Notes: generated from the sequence alone by a model not told the origin. 64,000 bases of DNA from Murdochiella vaginalis (GCF_900119705.1 NZ_LT632322.1:682001-746000), one strand, 5' to 3'. Shown: positions 1 through 8,427, counted from the first letter of the stretch. Made by a program: numbers and translations.

Positions 1-752
1 ACCTCTCCAATAATCTGACGCTAACACTGGCTTCCGGCGAGCGCGTGTTGCGGTTATTGGAAGAAGAACCGGAAGTGGAAGAAGTGACCGGCGGTTACGA
101 TGCAGACGTACCTTTTGAAGGCATGGCCGCGGAAGAGATCACCTTCGGCTACGGATCCCGTCTGATTCTGGAGGATTTTTCTCTGGCAATTCGTCCCAAG
201 CAGATTTTGGGCATTCACGGACCGAGCGGATGCGGGAAATCGACATTGCTAAAGCTGTTGATGCGTTTCTGGGACGTACAAAATGGCCGTATCACTTTAA
301 ATGAAAAGGATCTAAGAAAGGTGCCCAGCGCATCGCTTCGAAAAACACAGAGTTACATCAGTCAGGATACACATCTCTTTAAAGCAACCATCGGTGAAAA
401 CATCGCTCTGGCAAAGCAAAACGCCACATCGGATGAGATTTCGGAAGCGTCAAAGAAGGCTTCTCTTCACGATTTCATCATGAGCCTGCCGAAAGGGTAT
501 GATACGCCTCTTGCCGAATTGGGAGAAGGACTCTCCGGCGGACAGCGGCAGCGCCTTGGCCTGGCGCGTGCCTTTTTGCAGGATGGGGATTTGATTCTTC
601 TGGATGAACCGACTTCAAATCTGGATGCCTTAAATGAAGGATTGATTCTAAAAACACTCAAGGAAGAAACTACGTCAAAAACGCTGGTATTAGTTTCCCA
701 TCGAGAATCGACGTTGCGCATTGCCGATATGCGTGTGCAGATAAAACCGTAG
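1..752 (+). CDS. ABC exporter, ATP-binding domain (5'-truncated)
   Basis: This is the C-terminal part of a type I ABC exporter (fused permease-ATPase or half transporter) that exports an unknown substrate across the cytoplasmic membrane. The frame is open from base 3 to the window edge, so the GTG at 45 is not a real start; the stretch before the ATPase (ASGERVLRLLEEEPEVEE) is the usual linker after the last membrane helix. Visible motifs are Walker [10 protein letters not shown], the Q-loop region, signature LSGGQRQR, Walker B LILLDEP and the H-loop SHR. The membrane domain lies outside the window. A strong terminator follows at 845-890. Substrate cannot be assigned. Confidence 0.9.
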   Translation, partial: LSNNLTLTLASGERVLRLLEEEPEVEEVTGGYDADVPFEGMAAEEITFGYGSRLILEDFSLAIRPKQILGIHGPSGCGKSTLLKLLMRFWDVQNGRITLNEKDLRKVPSASLRKTQSYISQDTHLFKATIGENIALAKQNATSDEISEASKKASLHDFIMSLPKGYDTPLAELGEGLSGGQRQRLGLARAFLQDGDLILLDEPTSNLDALNEGLILKTLKEETTSKTLVLVSHRESTLRIADMRVQIKP

Positions 753-844
753 CGAAGTGTAAGATCCATCTGTCTCATGAGAAACCTTATGTACATCTAT
801 AAAAGATGTCAGACCAGAAACAGGAAAAAATCTCTTGTATGCCG

Positions 845-890
845 CCTTATTGCTGACGGGTTAACCCATCAGCAATAAGGTACTTTTTTT
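845..890 (+). terminator. Intrinsic terminator after ABC exporter
   Basis: Long nearly perfect hairpin: a 12-bp outer stem (845-856 with 869-880) encloses the palindrome GGGTTAACCC at 858-867, and a run of seven T follows at 884-890. It lies about 95 bp after the exporter stop codon. Confidence 0.9.
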
Positions 891-1274
891 GATGGATGTT
901 AATCCCCAAGGACTGCTTACGACAAGTTTTTTCAAGGGATCGTAAGGCTTAAGCACATAAACGTTTATTGCGCGGAAAGTGTTGGGGATTTGGCAAAAAC
1001 GCATTTCCACCACCATCGTTTGCGCCCTCAGCGATGGTGGCAGTAAGGCGAAAACGCGCTTTCCCCACTATCGCCTCGTAGGGGGCAACTTGCAGTAGGC
1101 ATTGAGACGGCACTTTTTACTACAGAGACGCCGGAAGAAGCCGGCCTCCGGCTGTCGCTATTGCAGAAACACCAAAAAAAAGTCGGCCTCCCGCTGGCGC
1201 TATTGCGACCTTCTCGCCAACAGCACTTTCCGCTGCATCTCTACACCGTTTTGATTTCTGTCGGATGAATTGTC
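891..1274. other. Gene-free spacer with repeat copies
   Basis: No ORF with a ribosome site is seen. The spacer holds a two-unit copy of the 55-bp hairpin repeat (977-1073) and, at about 1125-1215, GC-rich inverted sequence with a partly repeated pattern (GCCGGCCTCC...GGCTGTCGCTATTGC, then TCGGCCTCCCGCTGGCGCTATTGC). It ends at the promoter of the first tRNA gene. Confidence 0.6.
977..1073. repeat. Two-unit outlier of the 55-bp hairpin repeat family
   Basis: The unit at 1032-1073 begins CGATGGTGGC and ends CACTATCG, is 42 bp long, and matches units of the 18839-19265 array. A more degenerate unit (977-1018) ending CCACCACCATCG precedes it by exactly 13 bp, the same spacer length as in the main array. 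Confidence 0.75.
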
Positions 1275-1303
1275 TTGCGGCCAATGCATGCCCATGGTAT
1301 AAT
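1275..1303 (+). promoter_or_regulatory. Promoter of tRNA-Val(CAC)
   Basis: TTGCGG (1275-1280), 17-bp spacer, TATAAT (1298-1303), ending 13 bp before the tRNA 5' end. Confidence 0.75.
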
Positions 1304-1316
1304 ATCCCCATTGTAC

Positions 1317-1390
1317 GGATCATTAGCTCAGTTGGTTAGAGCGCCACGTTCACATCGTGGAGGTCGTCGGTTCGAGTCCAACATGGTCCA
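1317..1390 (+). tRNA. tRNA-Val (anticodon CAC)
   Basis: The 74-nt sequence folds as a cloverleaf. Acceptor GGATCAT pairs with ATGGTCC (one T-G wobble), the D arm starts GCTCAG, the anticodon stem CCACG/CGTGG encloses loop TTCACAT with anticodon CAC, and the T arm contains TTCGAGT. The discriminator is A and no CCA is encoded. It decodes GUG. An intrinsic terminator follows directly. Confidence 0.93.
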
Positions 1391-1401
1391 AAACCGCCTT
1401 T

Positions 1402-1439
1402 GCCCGCTTCGTTGAAACTCCAACGGAACGGGCATTTTT
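1402..1439 (+). terminator. Terminator of tRNA-Val(CAC)
   Basis: Stem GCCCGCTTCGTTG with CAACGGAACGGGC (one mismatch, one wobble), then ATTTTT. It is nearly identical to the terminator after the second tRNA-Val at 2081-2117. Confidence 0.85.
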
Positions 1440-1605
1440 AAATGGATGATGAAAAGTATATTCTTGGGTATATAAGGAACGGCGATCAAAGCGGGAGGCA
1501 TTGAGACCCGCAAAGGCGAAGAACGACGTAGTTCCTTTGATTACGTCAACCTCGTATCGCCGCAGAAATTTAAAATGTGGGAATTGAAACAGAAAGAGAG
1601 AAGAC

Positions 1606-1836
1606 ATGGCAAAAGATTTTTTACACGAAGCAAAAGAAAAGATGGGTGAAGCAGCGGAGCGTGCCGGTGAGTTAAAAGACGACGTTGAGAAAAAAGTCGG
1701 CGAAATGGGCGATCGCGTAGGCAAAGCGGGTAAAGAGGCCGGAAAGAAAGCGGAAAAAACGGCGGAAGAACTGAAGGACAAGGCCAAGGAAGGCGTGGAA
1801 AACGCCAAAGACTTTTTTGGCAAGCTCGGAAAATAA
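1606..1836 (+). CDS. Small LEA-like/YtxH-like amphipathic helical protein
   Basis: The 76-residue product is very hydrophilic, with almost no aromatic residues. Lys/Glu/Ala-rich stretches recur at roughly 11-residue spacing (KEKMGEAAERAGELKDDVEKK, then KAGKEAGKKAEKTAEELKDKAKEG), so it should form a long amphipathic helix or be disordered until bound. There is no signal peptide. Such proteins are often linked to desiccation or envelope stress in other bacteria; here that is only analogy. The ATG at 1606 follows a purine-rich AGAGAGAAG site. It lies alone between two tRNA-Val genes. A structural class is visible, but no specific function. Confidence 0.75.
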   Translation: MAKDFLHEAKEKMGEAAERAGELKDDVEKKVGEMGDRVGKAGKEAGKKAEKTAEELKDKAKEGVENAKDFFGKLGK

Positions 1837-1959
1837 TTGATTCTCATAGCGATGCATGTGTCGCAAAGAAATGAAGAGAGATTCAGGCTACAGAGGAGCG
1901 ACGGATATTCTGCTGCTCCTCTGCTTTGTTCTGTCGATCCGTCGCCGATAAACGCTACC

Positions 1960-1988
1960 TTGACACACCCTTTTCCTTCTGTTACTAT
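1960..1988 (+). promoter_or_regulatory. Promoter of tRNA-Val(GAC)
   Basis: TTGACA (1960-1965), 17-bp spacer, TACTAT (1983-1988), ending 11 bp before the tRNA. Confidence 0.85.
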
Positions 1989-1999
1989 TTCCTGCGTAC

Positions 2000-2073
2000 G
2001 GACCATTAGCTCAGTCGGTTAGAGCGCCACGTTGACATCGTGGAGGTCGCTGGTTCGATTCCAGTGTGGTCCA
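2000..2073 (+). tRNA. tRNA-Val (anticodon GAC)
   Basis: 74-nt cloverleaf. Acceptor GGACCAT pairs with GTGGTCC (one wobble), the anticodon loop is TTGACAT with anticodon GAC, and the T arm contains TTCGATT. It decodes GUC/GUU. It differs from the first tRNA-Val at only a handful of positions, and the flanking terminator is also duplicated, which suggests an old tandem duplication followed by anticodon change. CCA is not encoded. Confidence 0.94.
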
Positions 2074-2080
2074 TCAGCAA

Positions 2081-2117
2081 AGCCCGTTTCGTTGCACTTC
2101 AACGGAACGGGCTTTTT
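2081..2117 (+). terminator. Terminator of tRNA-Val(GAC)
   Basis: Stem GCCCGTTTCGTTG / CAACGGAACGGGC with loop CACTT, followed by TTTTT. Confidence 0.88.
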
Positions 2118-2231
2118 CAATTTTCGCAATCGCGCTGCTCGCCCCGCCACGGGCGGCGCAGTTTCAAAAACACTCCGGTTTTTAACATCGCTACTACAGA
2201 AGTCACATACGTGTCGCATCCCGTGCAAAGT

Positions 2232-2320
2232 CGCACCATCCGCGAGGCGCCTCTTCGACGAGTCACGACAAGACAAGTATAATGGAAAACGAAGTGACGA
2301 GGAGAAGCGAGCACCGAGAG
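2232..2320 (+). repeat. Dispersed ~80-bp element, copy 1
   Basis: From about 2238 the sequence TCCGCGAGGCGCCTCTTCGA, the following CGA, and later GACGAGGAGAAGCGAGC match copies at about 18663-18760 (minus) and 19810-19895 (plus). This copy is 5 bp longer in the middle, where it contains a TATAAT that may drive apbE. Read in one frame, all three copies give PSA-x-R-x-FDE. Confidence 0.65.
2255..2283 (+). promoter_or_regulatory. Probable apbE promoter
   Basis: TCGACG (2255-2260), 17-bp spacer, perfect TATAAT (2278-2283). It would give a leader of about 140 nt before apbE. It lies inside copy 1 of the dispersed element. Confidence 0.5.
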
Positions 2321-2430
2321 GATGTGTACGCCTTTGCAGAGCGGAGCGCCGAGCAATCGACCGTTTTACGTCAATAGCATTGAGTCGATAGCAATTAGAA
2401 AAACTACCATAGTGAATCAGGAGAATACAG

Positions 2431-3663
2431 ATGAAAACAAAGAAAAAATTGCTTGCCTTGGGTCTTGCCCTCAGCATGCTTGCCGGCTGCGGGAACGGAA
2501 CCGTCGGCGACTCCCATAGTCGGGAAGCCCAAGCGTCCTCCGAGGCGGCCTCGTCTCAAGCGGAGAGCGGCCAAGGGACGCTGTCGAAAGAGGAACTGCA
2601 AAAGATGCCGTTTTTGGGCGAAGGAACGTGGATCACCGGTAGAGACGGCGAAAAATGGTATAAAAACAAAGGCACCTTTTATGATGCCTTTGATACGGTG
2701 ATTCAGCTGACCGGCTACACCAAGGATGAAGAGACTTTTAAGCAGGCGTTTGCGCTCTGCCAAAGCGAATTTCAGCGTCTGCACAAGCTCTTTGACAATT
2801 ATCACGAATATGACGGTGTGACCAATTTGATGACCCTGAATCGCACGGCTTCTAAAGCGCCGGTAAAGGTGGAAGATGAGCTGTTTTCTCTTCTTCGGTT
2901 CAGCAAGGATAATTACAACAAAACATTGGGCAAAGTCAATATCGCCATGGGCAAGACGCTCGCCATTTGGCATGATCTGCGCGAAGCGGTCACTGCTGAA
3001 ACGGAGCATACCACTACCGGAACGGGAAAAACGATCGCCCTTCCCACAGAAGCGGCCTTGAAAGAAGCCAACGCGCATAGCAATCTCGACGATCTCGTGT
3101 TGGACGAAGCCAATAAGACCGTGCAAATTCGGGATCCTGAATTGCAGTTGGATGCAGGCGCGGTCGCAAAGGGCTATGCAACGGAAATCGTGGCGAAGAA
3201 GTTGAAGGCCGCAGGTTTGGAGCATGGGATCATCAGCGCCGGCGGAAACATTAAGACAATCGGAAGCCCCGTCGACGATCGCGCACAATGGAAAGTGGGC
3301 ATTATGCATCCGCGGCCGGAACATAAGGATGTTTTGGCGACCGTTCTTGTGTCGGGCGATACGGCGATGGTGACCTCCGGAGATTATCAACGCTACTTCG
3401 AACTGGACGGTGTGCGCTACGCCCATATTATTGATCCGGAAACGCTCTATCCTGCGAAACGGTATACGTCCGTCAGCATCCGCACGGCGGATTCCGGCTT
3501 GGCGGACTATCTTTCCACGGCCTTTTTCATTGCCGATGAGAAAGAAGCACAGCAGATTTTGGCAAATTATAAGGATGCGGGCGTCGACGTGATCTGGGTG
3601 GATCAACACATGAACGTGACCGCCACACCGGAAATTTTGCCCGATATTGAACTGGCTCCGTAA
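2431..3663 (+). CDS. apbE: FAD:protein FMN transferase (ApbE family lipoprotein)
   Basis: ApbE enzymes attach FMN from FAD to a Ser/Thr of membrane or secreted flavoproteins such as Rnf/Nqr subunits, acting outside the membrane. The 410-residue product starts with a lipoprotein signal (lipobox LAGC, Cys near residue 20), then a Ser/Ala/Glu-rich linker. The catalytic domain shows FDTVIQLTGY, DAGAVAKGYA, the glycine motif SAGGNIKTIG, SGDTAMVTSGDYQR and HIIDPETLYPA, all characteristic of the family. An AGGAG site precedes the ATG. No flavinylation target such as rnfG is present in the window, so its partner is unknown. Confidence 0.92.
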   Translation: MKTKKKLLALGLALSMLAGCGNGTVGDSHSREAQASSEAASSQAESGQGTLSKEELQKMPFLGEGTWITGRDGEKWYKNKGTFYDAFDTVIQLTGYTKDEETFKQAFALCQSEFQRLHKLFDNYHEYDGVTNLMTLNRTASKAPVKVEDELFSLLRFSKDNYNKTLGKVNIAMGKTLAIWHDLREAVTAETEHTTTGTGKTIALPTEAALKEANAHSNLDDLVLDEANKTVQIRDPELQLDAGAVAKGYATEIVAKKLKAAGLEHGIISAGGNIKTIGSPVDDRAQWKVGIMHPRPEHKDVLATVLVSGDTAMVTSGDYQRYFELDGVRYAHIIDPETLYPAKRYTSVSIRTADSGLADYLSTAFFIADEKEAQQILANYKDAGVDVIWVDQHMNVTATPEILPDIELAP

Positions 3664-3701
3664 GCGGCCTGCGAAGCGCCGCTCGTAGTGTTACGACGAA
3701 C

Positions 3702-3756
3702 TTAACATAACCTTAACAAAATGCATGGCATGGGCTTAACCTTCCCCTCTTATCCT
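3702..3756 (+). promoter_or_regulatory. PhoP-type Pho boxes and pst promoter
   Basis: TTAACA at 3702-3707 and again at 3713-3718 are 11 bp apart. A third half site, TTAACC, lies at 3736-3741, 23 bp later (about two turns). A -10-like TATCCT is at 3751-3756 with no good -35, as expected for an activator-dependent promoter. In Bacillus, PhoP binds TTAACA-type repeats with 11-bp periodicity; phoP and phoR lie in the same unit downstream. Confidence 0.75.
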
Positions 3757-3810
3757 ATTGACGGTTCACAGAAATAGGAAAACGGAGAAAAAAAGAAGAG
3801 GTGGTAGACC

Positions 3811-4800
3811 ATGAAATCGACCATGAAAAAAGTATTTGGCATCGTCTTGGCGCTGGCTTTAGTCGTCACGTTGGCGGCTTGCGGCGGCAATGACAAAAAG
3901 AATGACAGCTCGGCTCCTGCATCGGATAGCGCGGCAACGGAAAAATCAGAAGCATCTTCGCAAGCATCCGAAGCGGCCAAAGGTGGGGAAGTAGATCCCA
4001 GCTTAAAGGGACAGATCAGCGCGTCAGGCTCCTCGGCATTAAAGCCGTTGGCCGACAAAGCTGCGGAAGCCTTCATGGCGAAAGCGAGCGGCGTTGCCAT
4101 TACCGTGAATGCCGGCGGTTCGGGCCAGGGTCTGAAAGACGTTGCAGCCGGCACCGTAACGCTGGGTATGTCCGACGTCTTTGCAGAGGACAAGCTGGAA
4201 GCCGATCAGGCGAAGGGCCTTGTGGATCATAAAGTTTGTATCATCACCATGGCTCCGATTGTCAACGAAAAGAACCAGGTAGCCGACTTGACACAACAGC
4301 AGATGATTGACATCTTCTCCGGCAAAGTCACGAACTGGAAAGATGTTGGCGGCGCTGACCTGCCCATCATGCTGATTACACGTCCGTCGTCGTCGGGTAC
4401 CCGCGCCCTGTTTACGAAGTTCGCTCTCAAGGGCACCGAAGAGACCATGGGATCCATGGAAACAGATAACTCCGGTGAATTGCTCCAGAGTGTGAAACAA
4501 AACGAAGGCGCCATCGGCTATGTTGCTCTCTCCTACCTGGTAGGTGATCAGGGCAAAGGCGTGAAGGCGGTGAAACTGGACGGTTTGGAACCCAATCTTG
4601 AGAACACCTACAGCGGAAAATATCCGGTATGGGGCTTTGAACATGTCTACACGAAGGGCGAAGCCACAACCCCGGCGAAGGAATTCCTGGACTACTTCAT
4701 GGGCGAAGAATTCGGAAAGAACATCGAAGAGATGGGCTACGGCGTATCTTCCAAGCTTGCTCCGGAAGCCATGACCGGCCATGATACTCCCTCAAAATAA
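3811..4800 (+). CDS. pstS: Phosphate ABC transporter substrate-binding lipoprotein PstS
   Basis: PstS captures inorganic phosphate outside the membrane and delivers it to PstCAB. The 329-residue protein has a lipoprotein signal with lipobox LAACGG, a Ser/Ala/Glu-rich linker, and the phosphate-site motifs SGSSALKPLA, AGGSGQGLKDV and TRPSSSGTRALF. AGAGGTGG precedes the ATG. It is the first gene of pstSCAB-phoU-phoPR and sits directly behind Pho boxes. A hairpin with a short T run follows, which would make pstS more abundant than the membrane genes. Confidence 0.97.
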   Translation: MKSTMKKVFGIVLALALVVTLAACGGNDKKNDSSAPASDSAATEKSEASSQASEAAKGGEVDPSLKGQISASGSSALKPLADKAAEAFMAKASGVAITVNAGGSGQGLKDVAAGTVTLGMSDVFAEDKLEADQAKGLVDHKVCIITMAPIVNEKNQVADLTQQQMIDIFSGKVTNWKDVGGADLPIMLITRPSSSGTRALFTKFALKGTEETMGSMETDNSGELLQSVKQNEGAIGYVALSYLVGDQGKGVKAVKLDGLEPNLENTYSGKYPVWGFEHVYTKGEATTPAKEFLDYFMGEEFGKNIEEMGYGVSSKLAPEAMTGHDTPSK

Positions 4801-4859
4801 GGCGCGTCTCCTTCCGGCATTCGCGTTGCGGATGGAAAACGGAAGGCAATAAGGAATGG

Positions 4860-4894
4860 AGGCATTGTGGAATGGACGTTTCGCAATGCCTTTT
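4860..4894 (+). terminator. Attenuating hairpin between pstS and pstC
   Basis: Stem AGGCATTG (4860-4867) with CAATGCCT (4884-4891), followed by TTTT. A second inverted repeat, CCTTCCG / CGGAAGG, lies just upstream (4810-4846). Together they could cause partial termination or protect the 3' end of the pstS mRNA. Confidence 0.65.
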
Positions 4895-4946
4895 CCTTAT
4901 GTTAGGAGGACATTCGGCTGTGCTTTGAATGAGATAGGACGTGCAT

Positions 4947-5987
4947 ATGACGACGAAACAACAAGAACAGGCGACGGCACCGGCGGCGCCGAAGAAAAAA
5001 AGGCTGCGCACGCCGGCAGGAGAAAAGTTCAGACGAGAAATTTTGGGGCGTGGATTCGTGACGTTTATGGGGCTTCTCATTATCATCATTACGATCTCCA
5101 TCCTTGCATTTCTTCTGGTACGCGGGACAGCTTCCTTTACGCAGTTTCAACACAGCGTGACCGACTTTTTGATCAATGCGAAATGGGCTCCCACGGATTC
5201 GTTCGATAAGCCGGGAGAAGGCTCTATTGGCGCCGCGGTATTCATTTTCGGATCCATTCTCACGTGTGGATTGGCGATTTTGCTGGCCACTCCCTTTTCA
5301 CTCGGCGCGGCGATTTTTATGACGGAAATTGCCCCCAAAGCAGGAAAAAGAATCTTTCAGCCGGCAGTGGAGATCTTTGTCGGCATTCCCTCCATCGTTT
5401 ATGGCTGGGTGGGATTAACGGTGTTGGTGCCGTGGATCCGCGACACGTTTAAGGCGCCGGTGGGCGGCTATTCCGTCTTGGCCGCGGTTATTGTGTTAAC
5501 GGTTATGATCTTTCCGACCATTACGACGTATATTACCGATACGATTCGCGGCGTGCCCGATAGCTATCGTCAAGCGGCTTACGGCATGGGTTCTACCCGC
5601 TGGCAAGTGATTAAGAACGTCGTCATTCCGGCATCGAGCACCGGAATCTATACGGGCATCATTTTGGGATTGGCGCGCGCCTTCGGAGAAGCGCTTGCGG
5701 TATCCATGGTCATCGGCCGCACGCGGCTGTTTCCGCAGAGTGTCCTGCACCCGACGGCCAACATAACGGGCATTCTGGCATCCGACATGGGCAATACCAT
5801 TGACGGCAGTGAGGCGAACATGGCGTTATGGAGTCTGGCGCTGCTATTGATGCTCATCTCCATTTTATTCATCGTGCTCATCCATTTATTCTCCGCAAAA
5901 CAGAAAAATAAGCTGGATCAAGAGCATAAAGCGATGAAAGCAACGGAGAAGAAAGAACCGTTGTTAGAAGAGGAGGTGGTCGGATGA
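4947..5987 (+). CDS. pstC: Phosphate ABC transporter permease PstC
   Basis: PstC is one of two membrane subunits forming the phosphate channel. The GTG at 4941 lies only one base behind AGGA (4936-4939), so the ATG at 4947 with 7-base spacing is the better start (346 residues). It has a charged N-terminus, a first membrane helix around residues 37-57, a periplasmic-side loop, and the binding-protein-dependent transport fold with a coupling segment (YRQAAYGMGSTRWQ, then GEALAVSMVIG). The last bases overlap pstA (ATGA). Confidence 0.95.
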   Translation: MTTKQQEQATAPAAPKKKRLRTPAGEKFRREILGRGFVTFMGLLIIIITISILAFLLVRGTASFTQFQHSVTDFLINAKWAPTDSFDKPGEGSIGAAVFIFGSILTCGLAILLATPFSLGAAIFMTEIAPKAGKRIFQPAVEIFVGIPSIVYGWVGLTVLVPWIRDTFKAPVGGYSVLAAVIVLTVMIFPTITTYITDTIRGVPDSYRQAAYGMGSTRWQVIKNVVIPASSTGIYTGIILGLARAFGEALAVSMVIGRTRLFPQSVLHPTANITGILASDMGNTIDGSEANMALWSLALLLMLISILFIVLIHLFSAKQKNKLDQEHKAMKATEKKEPLLEEEVVG

Positions 5988-6883
5988 AGGAGCGTATGCG
6001 CTCGCGTATTTCGCGCGCCAAGAAAATCGATCGCTTGATGACCTTGTTGTTTACGGCAATTGGCGGATTCTTCCTCGTATTCATCCTGTTTTTGGCGGGT
6101 TACATCATCGTCGGAGGCCTGATGAGCTATTTCCCGGGCGTGCTTTCGTTTTCGTCCAAGGGCATCGGCAACCAGCTGTTTAACACCATCTATCTTTTGT
6201 TCCTTTCGTTGCTGTTCAGCTGCTTCGTGGGCATTCCTGCGGGAATTTATATGGCGGAATACGCCGGAAAAGGCAAAGCCACCGAGTTTCTGCGCATGAG
6301 TATTGAATCGCTCTCGTCGTTACCGTCCATTGTTATCGGTTTGTTCGGCTATCTGGCTTTCGTGCTGAGCTTCGGCGCAAGTTGGAATTTGCTGGCCGGC
6401 TCCGTTACCGTATCCATCCTGAGCATTCCGCTCATTACCACGTCAACAGAGGATGCCATTCGCGCTCTTCCTCCCAGCTTTGTCGAGGGCAGTATGGCGC
6501 TTGGTTCCACGCATTGGTATGCCATCGTACACACGCTTTTACCGGCGGCTCTTCCACGCATCGGCTCAGGCATCATCCTGGCCGCCGGTCGTGTGTTCGG
6601 CGAGGCAACCGCTCTTATGTATACGTCCGGTATGTCGACACGCATCGACTGGGCGAACTGGGATTTGACCTCCCCCTTAAATGCACTCAACCCGTTCCGT
6701 ACAGGGGAAACGCTCGCGCTGCACATCTGGGTTATGCGTTCCGAAGCGGTGGATCCGAACAGTGCAAAGATTGCCAGCTTCTCGGCTGCAATTTTAGTGA
6801 TCGTCGTGCTGCTTTTCTCTCTTGCCGCGCGAAAAATTGTCAGCAACATGAACAAGAAACAAACGGGAAGCGAGAAGAAATAG
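5984..6883 (+). CDS. pstA: Phosphate ABC transporter permease PstA
   Basis: Second phosphate channel subunit, 299 residues, with about six membrane helices. The coupling segment is visible as SFVEGSMALGSTHWYAIV and the later GEATALMYTSG. It overlaps pstC by four bases, indicating translational coupling. Confidence 0.95.
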   Translation: MKERMRSRISRAKKIDRLMTLLFTAIGGFFLVFILFLAGYIIVGGLMSYFPGVLSFSSKGIGNQLFNTIYLLFLSLLFSCFVGIPAGIYMAEYAGKGKATEFLRMSIESLSSLPSIVIGLFGYLAFVLSFGASWNLLAGSVTVSILSIPLITTSTEDAIRALPPSFVEGSMALGSTHWYAIVHTLLPAALPRIGSGIILAAGRVFGEATALMYTSGMSTRIDWANWDLTSPLNALNPFRTGETLALHIWVMRSEAVDPNSAKIASFSAAILVIVVLLFSLAARKIVSNMNKKQTGSEKK

Positions 6884-6928
6884 CGCCTCGGAACAAGATG
6901 ATGTCGCAAAGGAGAGTAGAGGACTACT

Positions 6929-7696
6929 ATGGATAACACAAAACAGCCGCTCAAATTTGAAGTTTCCCATCTGGATTTTTACTACGGCGCATTCCAGGCG
7001 CTTAAGGGCATTGATATGGACGTGAAAGCCAATCAAATTACCGCGTTCATCGGTCCTTCCGGATGTGGAAAATCTACGTTTTTAAAGACCATCAACCGCA
7101 TGAATGACCTTATTCCCGAAACGCGTGTGGAGGGAAACTTGTGCATGGATGGAAAAGATGTTTACCAGGAGATGGATGCGCTGGAACTGCGCAAGCGTGT
7201 CGGCATGGTGTTTCAACAGCCGAATCCTTTCCCGAAGAGCGTGTACGACAATGTGGCCTACGGTCCGCGCATCAACGGCATTAAGGACCGCAAGACGCTG
7301 GATGAAATTGTCGAGCGCAGCCTTAAAGAGGCGGCGATCTGGGATGAGTTGAAGGATCGTCTGCACAAAAGCGCGCTGGGCCTTTCCGGCGGACAGCAGC
7401 AGCGCCTTTGTATTGCCCGCACCCTTGCGGTGGAGCCGGAAGTCATTCTGATGGATGAGCCGACGTCCGCGTTAGATCCGATTTCGACGACGAAAATCGA
7501 AGACCTGATGTTTGAACTGAAAAAGGAATTCACGATTATTATCGTCACCCATAATATGCAGCAGGCGACCCGTATTGCCGATGAAACCGGCTTCTTCTAT
7601 CTGGGAGAGCTCATCGAATTCGGAGATACCGTGCAAATATTTGAAAATCCGCGCTATGAACGCACGGAACGCTATGTTACCGGCCACTTCGGTTGA
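6929..7696 (+). CDS. pstB: Phosphate ABC transporter ATPase PstB
   Basis: PstB energises phosphate import through PstCA. The 255-residue protein carries Walker [10 protein letters not shown] (residues 42-50), the family-typical [17 protein letters not shown] segment, signature LSGGQQQR, Walker B VILMDEP and the H-loop THN. GGAGAG precedes the ATG at a normal distance. Confidence 0.97.
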   Translation: MDNTKQPLKFEVSHLDFYYGAFQALKGIDMDVKANQITAFIGPSGCGKSTFLKTINRMNDLIPETRVEGNLCMDGKDVYQEMDALELRKRVGMVFQQPNPFPKSVYDNVAYGPRINGIKDRKTLDEIVERSLKEAAIWDELKDRLHKSALGLSGGQQQRLCIARTLAVEPEVILMDEPTSALDPISTTKIEDLMFELKKEFTIIIVTHNMQQATRIADETGFFYLGELIEFGDTVQIFENPRYERTERYVTGHFG

Positions 7697-7722
7697 TTAA
7701 GGCAGCCCACGGAGGAAAAACG

Positions 7723-8376
7723 ATGCGCAACAATTTTGAAAACAAGCTGGAAGAGCTCAACACCAATCTGGTGGAAATGGGAGAGATGGTAAATCAATCG
7801 CTGTTTTATGCGTTGGGCGCACTGACCAGCAAAAACAAGGACCACATTGACTATGTGTTGCAACAGGAAGAAAAGATCAATCATTTTTCTTCGGAAATTG
7901 AACAGCAGGCCCTTTTGCTCCTACTCAAGGAACAGCCTTTGGCCCGAGACTTTCGATTCATATCTGCAGCGATTCGCATGAATACGGATCTGGAGCGCAT
8001 CGGTGACCAGGCGGAAGACATTGCCGTGTTGGTTCAGCAGATGCTGTCGTTCGGATACCAAGAGGCGAATCTCGGAAGTCTCACGAAAATGTCAGAAATC
8101 ACCCAAACAATGGTTTCCGATGCCGTGCGGGCTTTCGTCGAAGGAGACAGCGCCTTGGCCTATCAAGCTGCTGCGATGGACGATGAGGTAGATGCTCTCT
8201 TTATGCAGGTTCGTGAAGAGATAATTGCCGAAATTCGCGCCGAGACCATTGAGGCGAATTTGGTGATTGACCTGCTGATGATTTCCAAATATCTGGAACG
8301 AAGTGCCGATCATGCCCAAAATATCGCGGAAGCCGTGGTATACTCGATAACGGGGACAATGGAAAAATTTAACTGA
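7723..8376 (+). CDS. phoU: Phosphate transport regulator PhoU
   Basis: PhoU links the Pst transporter to PhoR and limits Pho signalling when phosphate is plentiful. The TTG at 7693 is in frame, but the GGAGG at 7711-7715 points to the ATG at 7723, giving 217 residues, the usual family length. Two three-helix PhoU repeats are visible, each with an E/D-rich metal-binding pattern (NTDLERIGDQAEDIA, SKYLERSADHAQNIAE). A hairpin followed by TTTT (8383-8410) lies between it and phoP. Confidence 0.95.
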   Translation: MRNNFENKLEELNTNLVEMGEMVNQSLFYALGALTSKNKDHIDYVLQQEEKINHFSSEIEQQALLLLLKEQPLARDFRFISAAIRMNTDLERIGDQAEDIAVLVQQMLSFGYQEANLGSLTKMSEITQTMVSDAVRAFVEGDSALAYQAAAMDDEVDALFMQVREEIIAEIRAETIEANLVIDLLMISKYLERSADHAQNIAEAVVYSITGTMEKFN

Positions 8377-8382
8377 CCTTTT

Positions 8383-8410
8383 GCCGCCCGAATCCGTTCG
8401 GACGGCTTTT
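8383..8410 (+). terminator. Weak terminator/attenuator between phoU and phoP
   Basis: Stem GCCGcCCGAA / TTCGGaCGGC with one mismatch and a 4-nt loop, followed by TTTT. The short T run suggests only partial termination, allowing separate levels of phoPR. Confidence 0.55.
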
Positions 8411-8427
8411 ATGATCGTGAGGATGGC

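Noticed and set aside
2404-3609. Minus-strand ORF of 401 residues opposite apbE
   Set aside because: Antisense to a clear ApbE with its own signal peptide and ribosome site.
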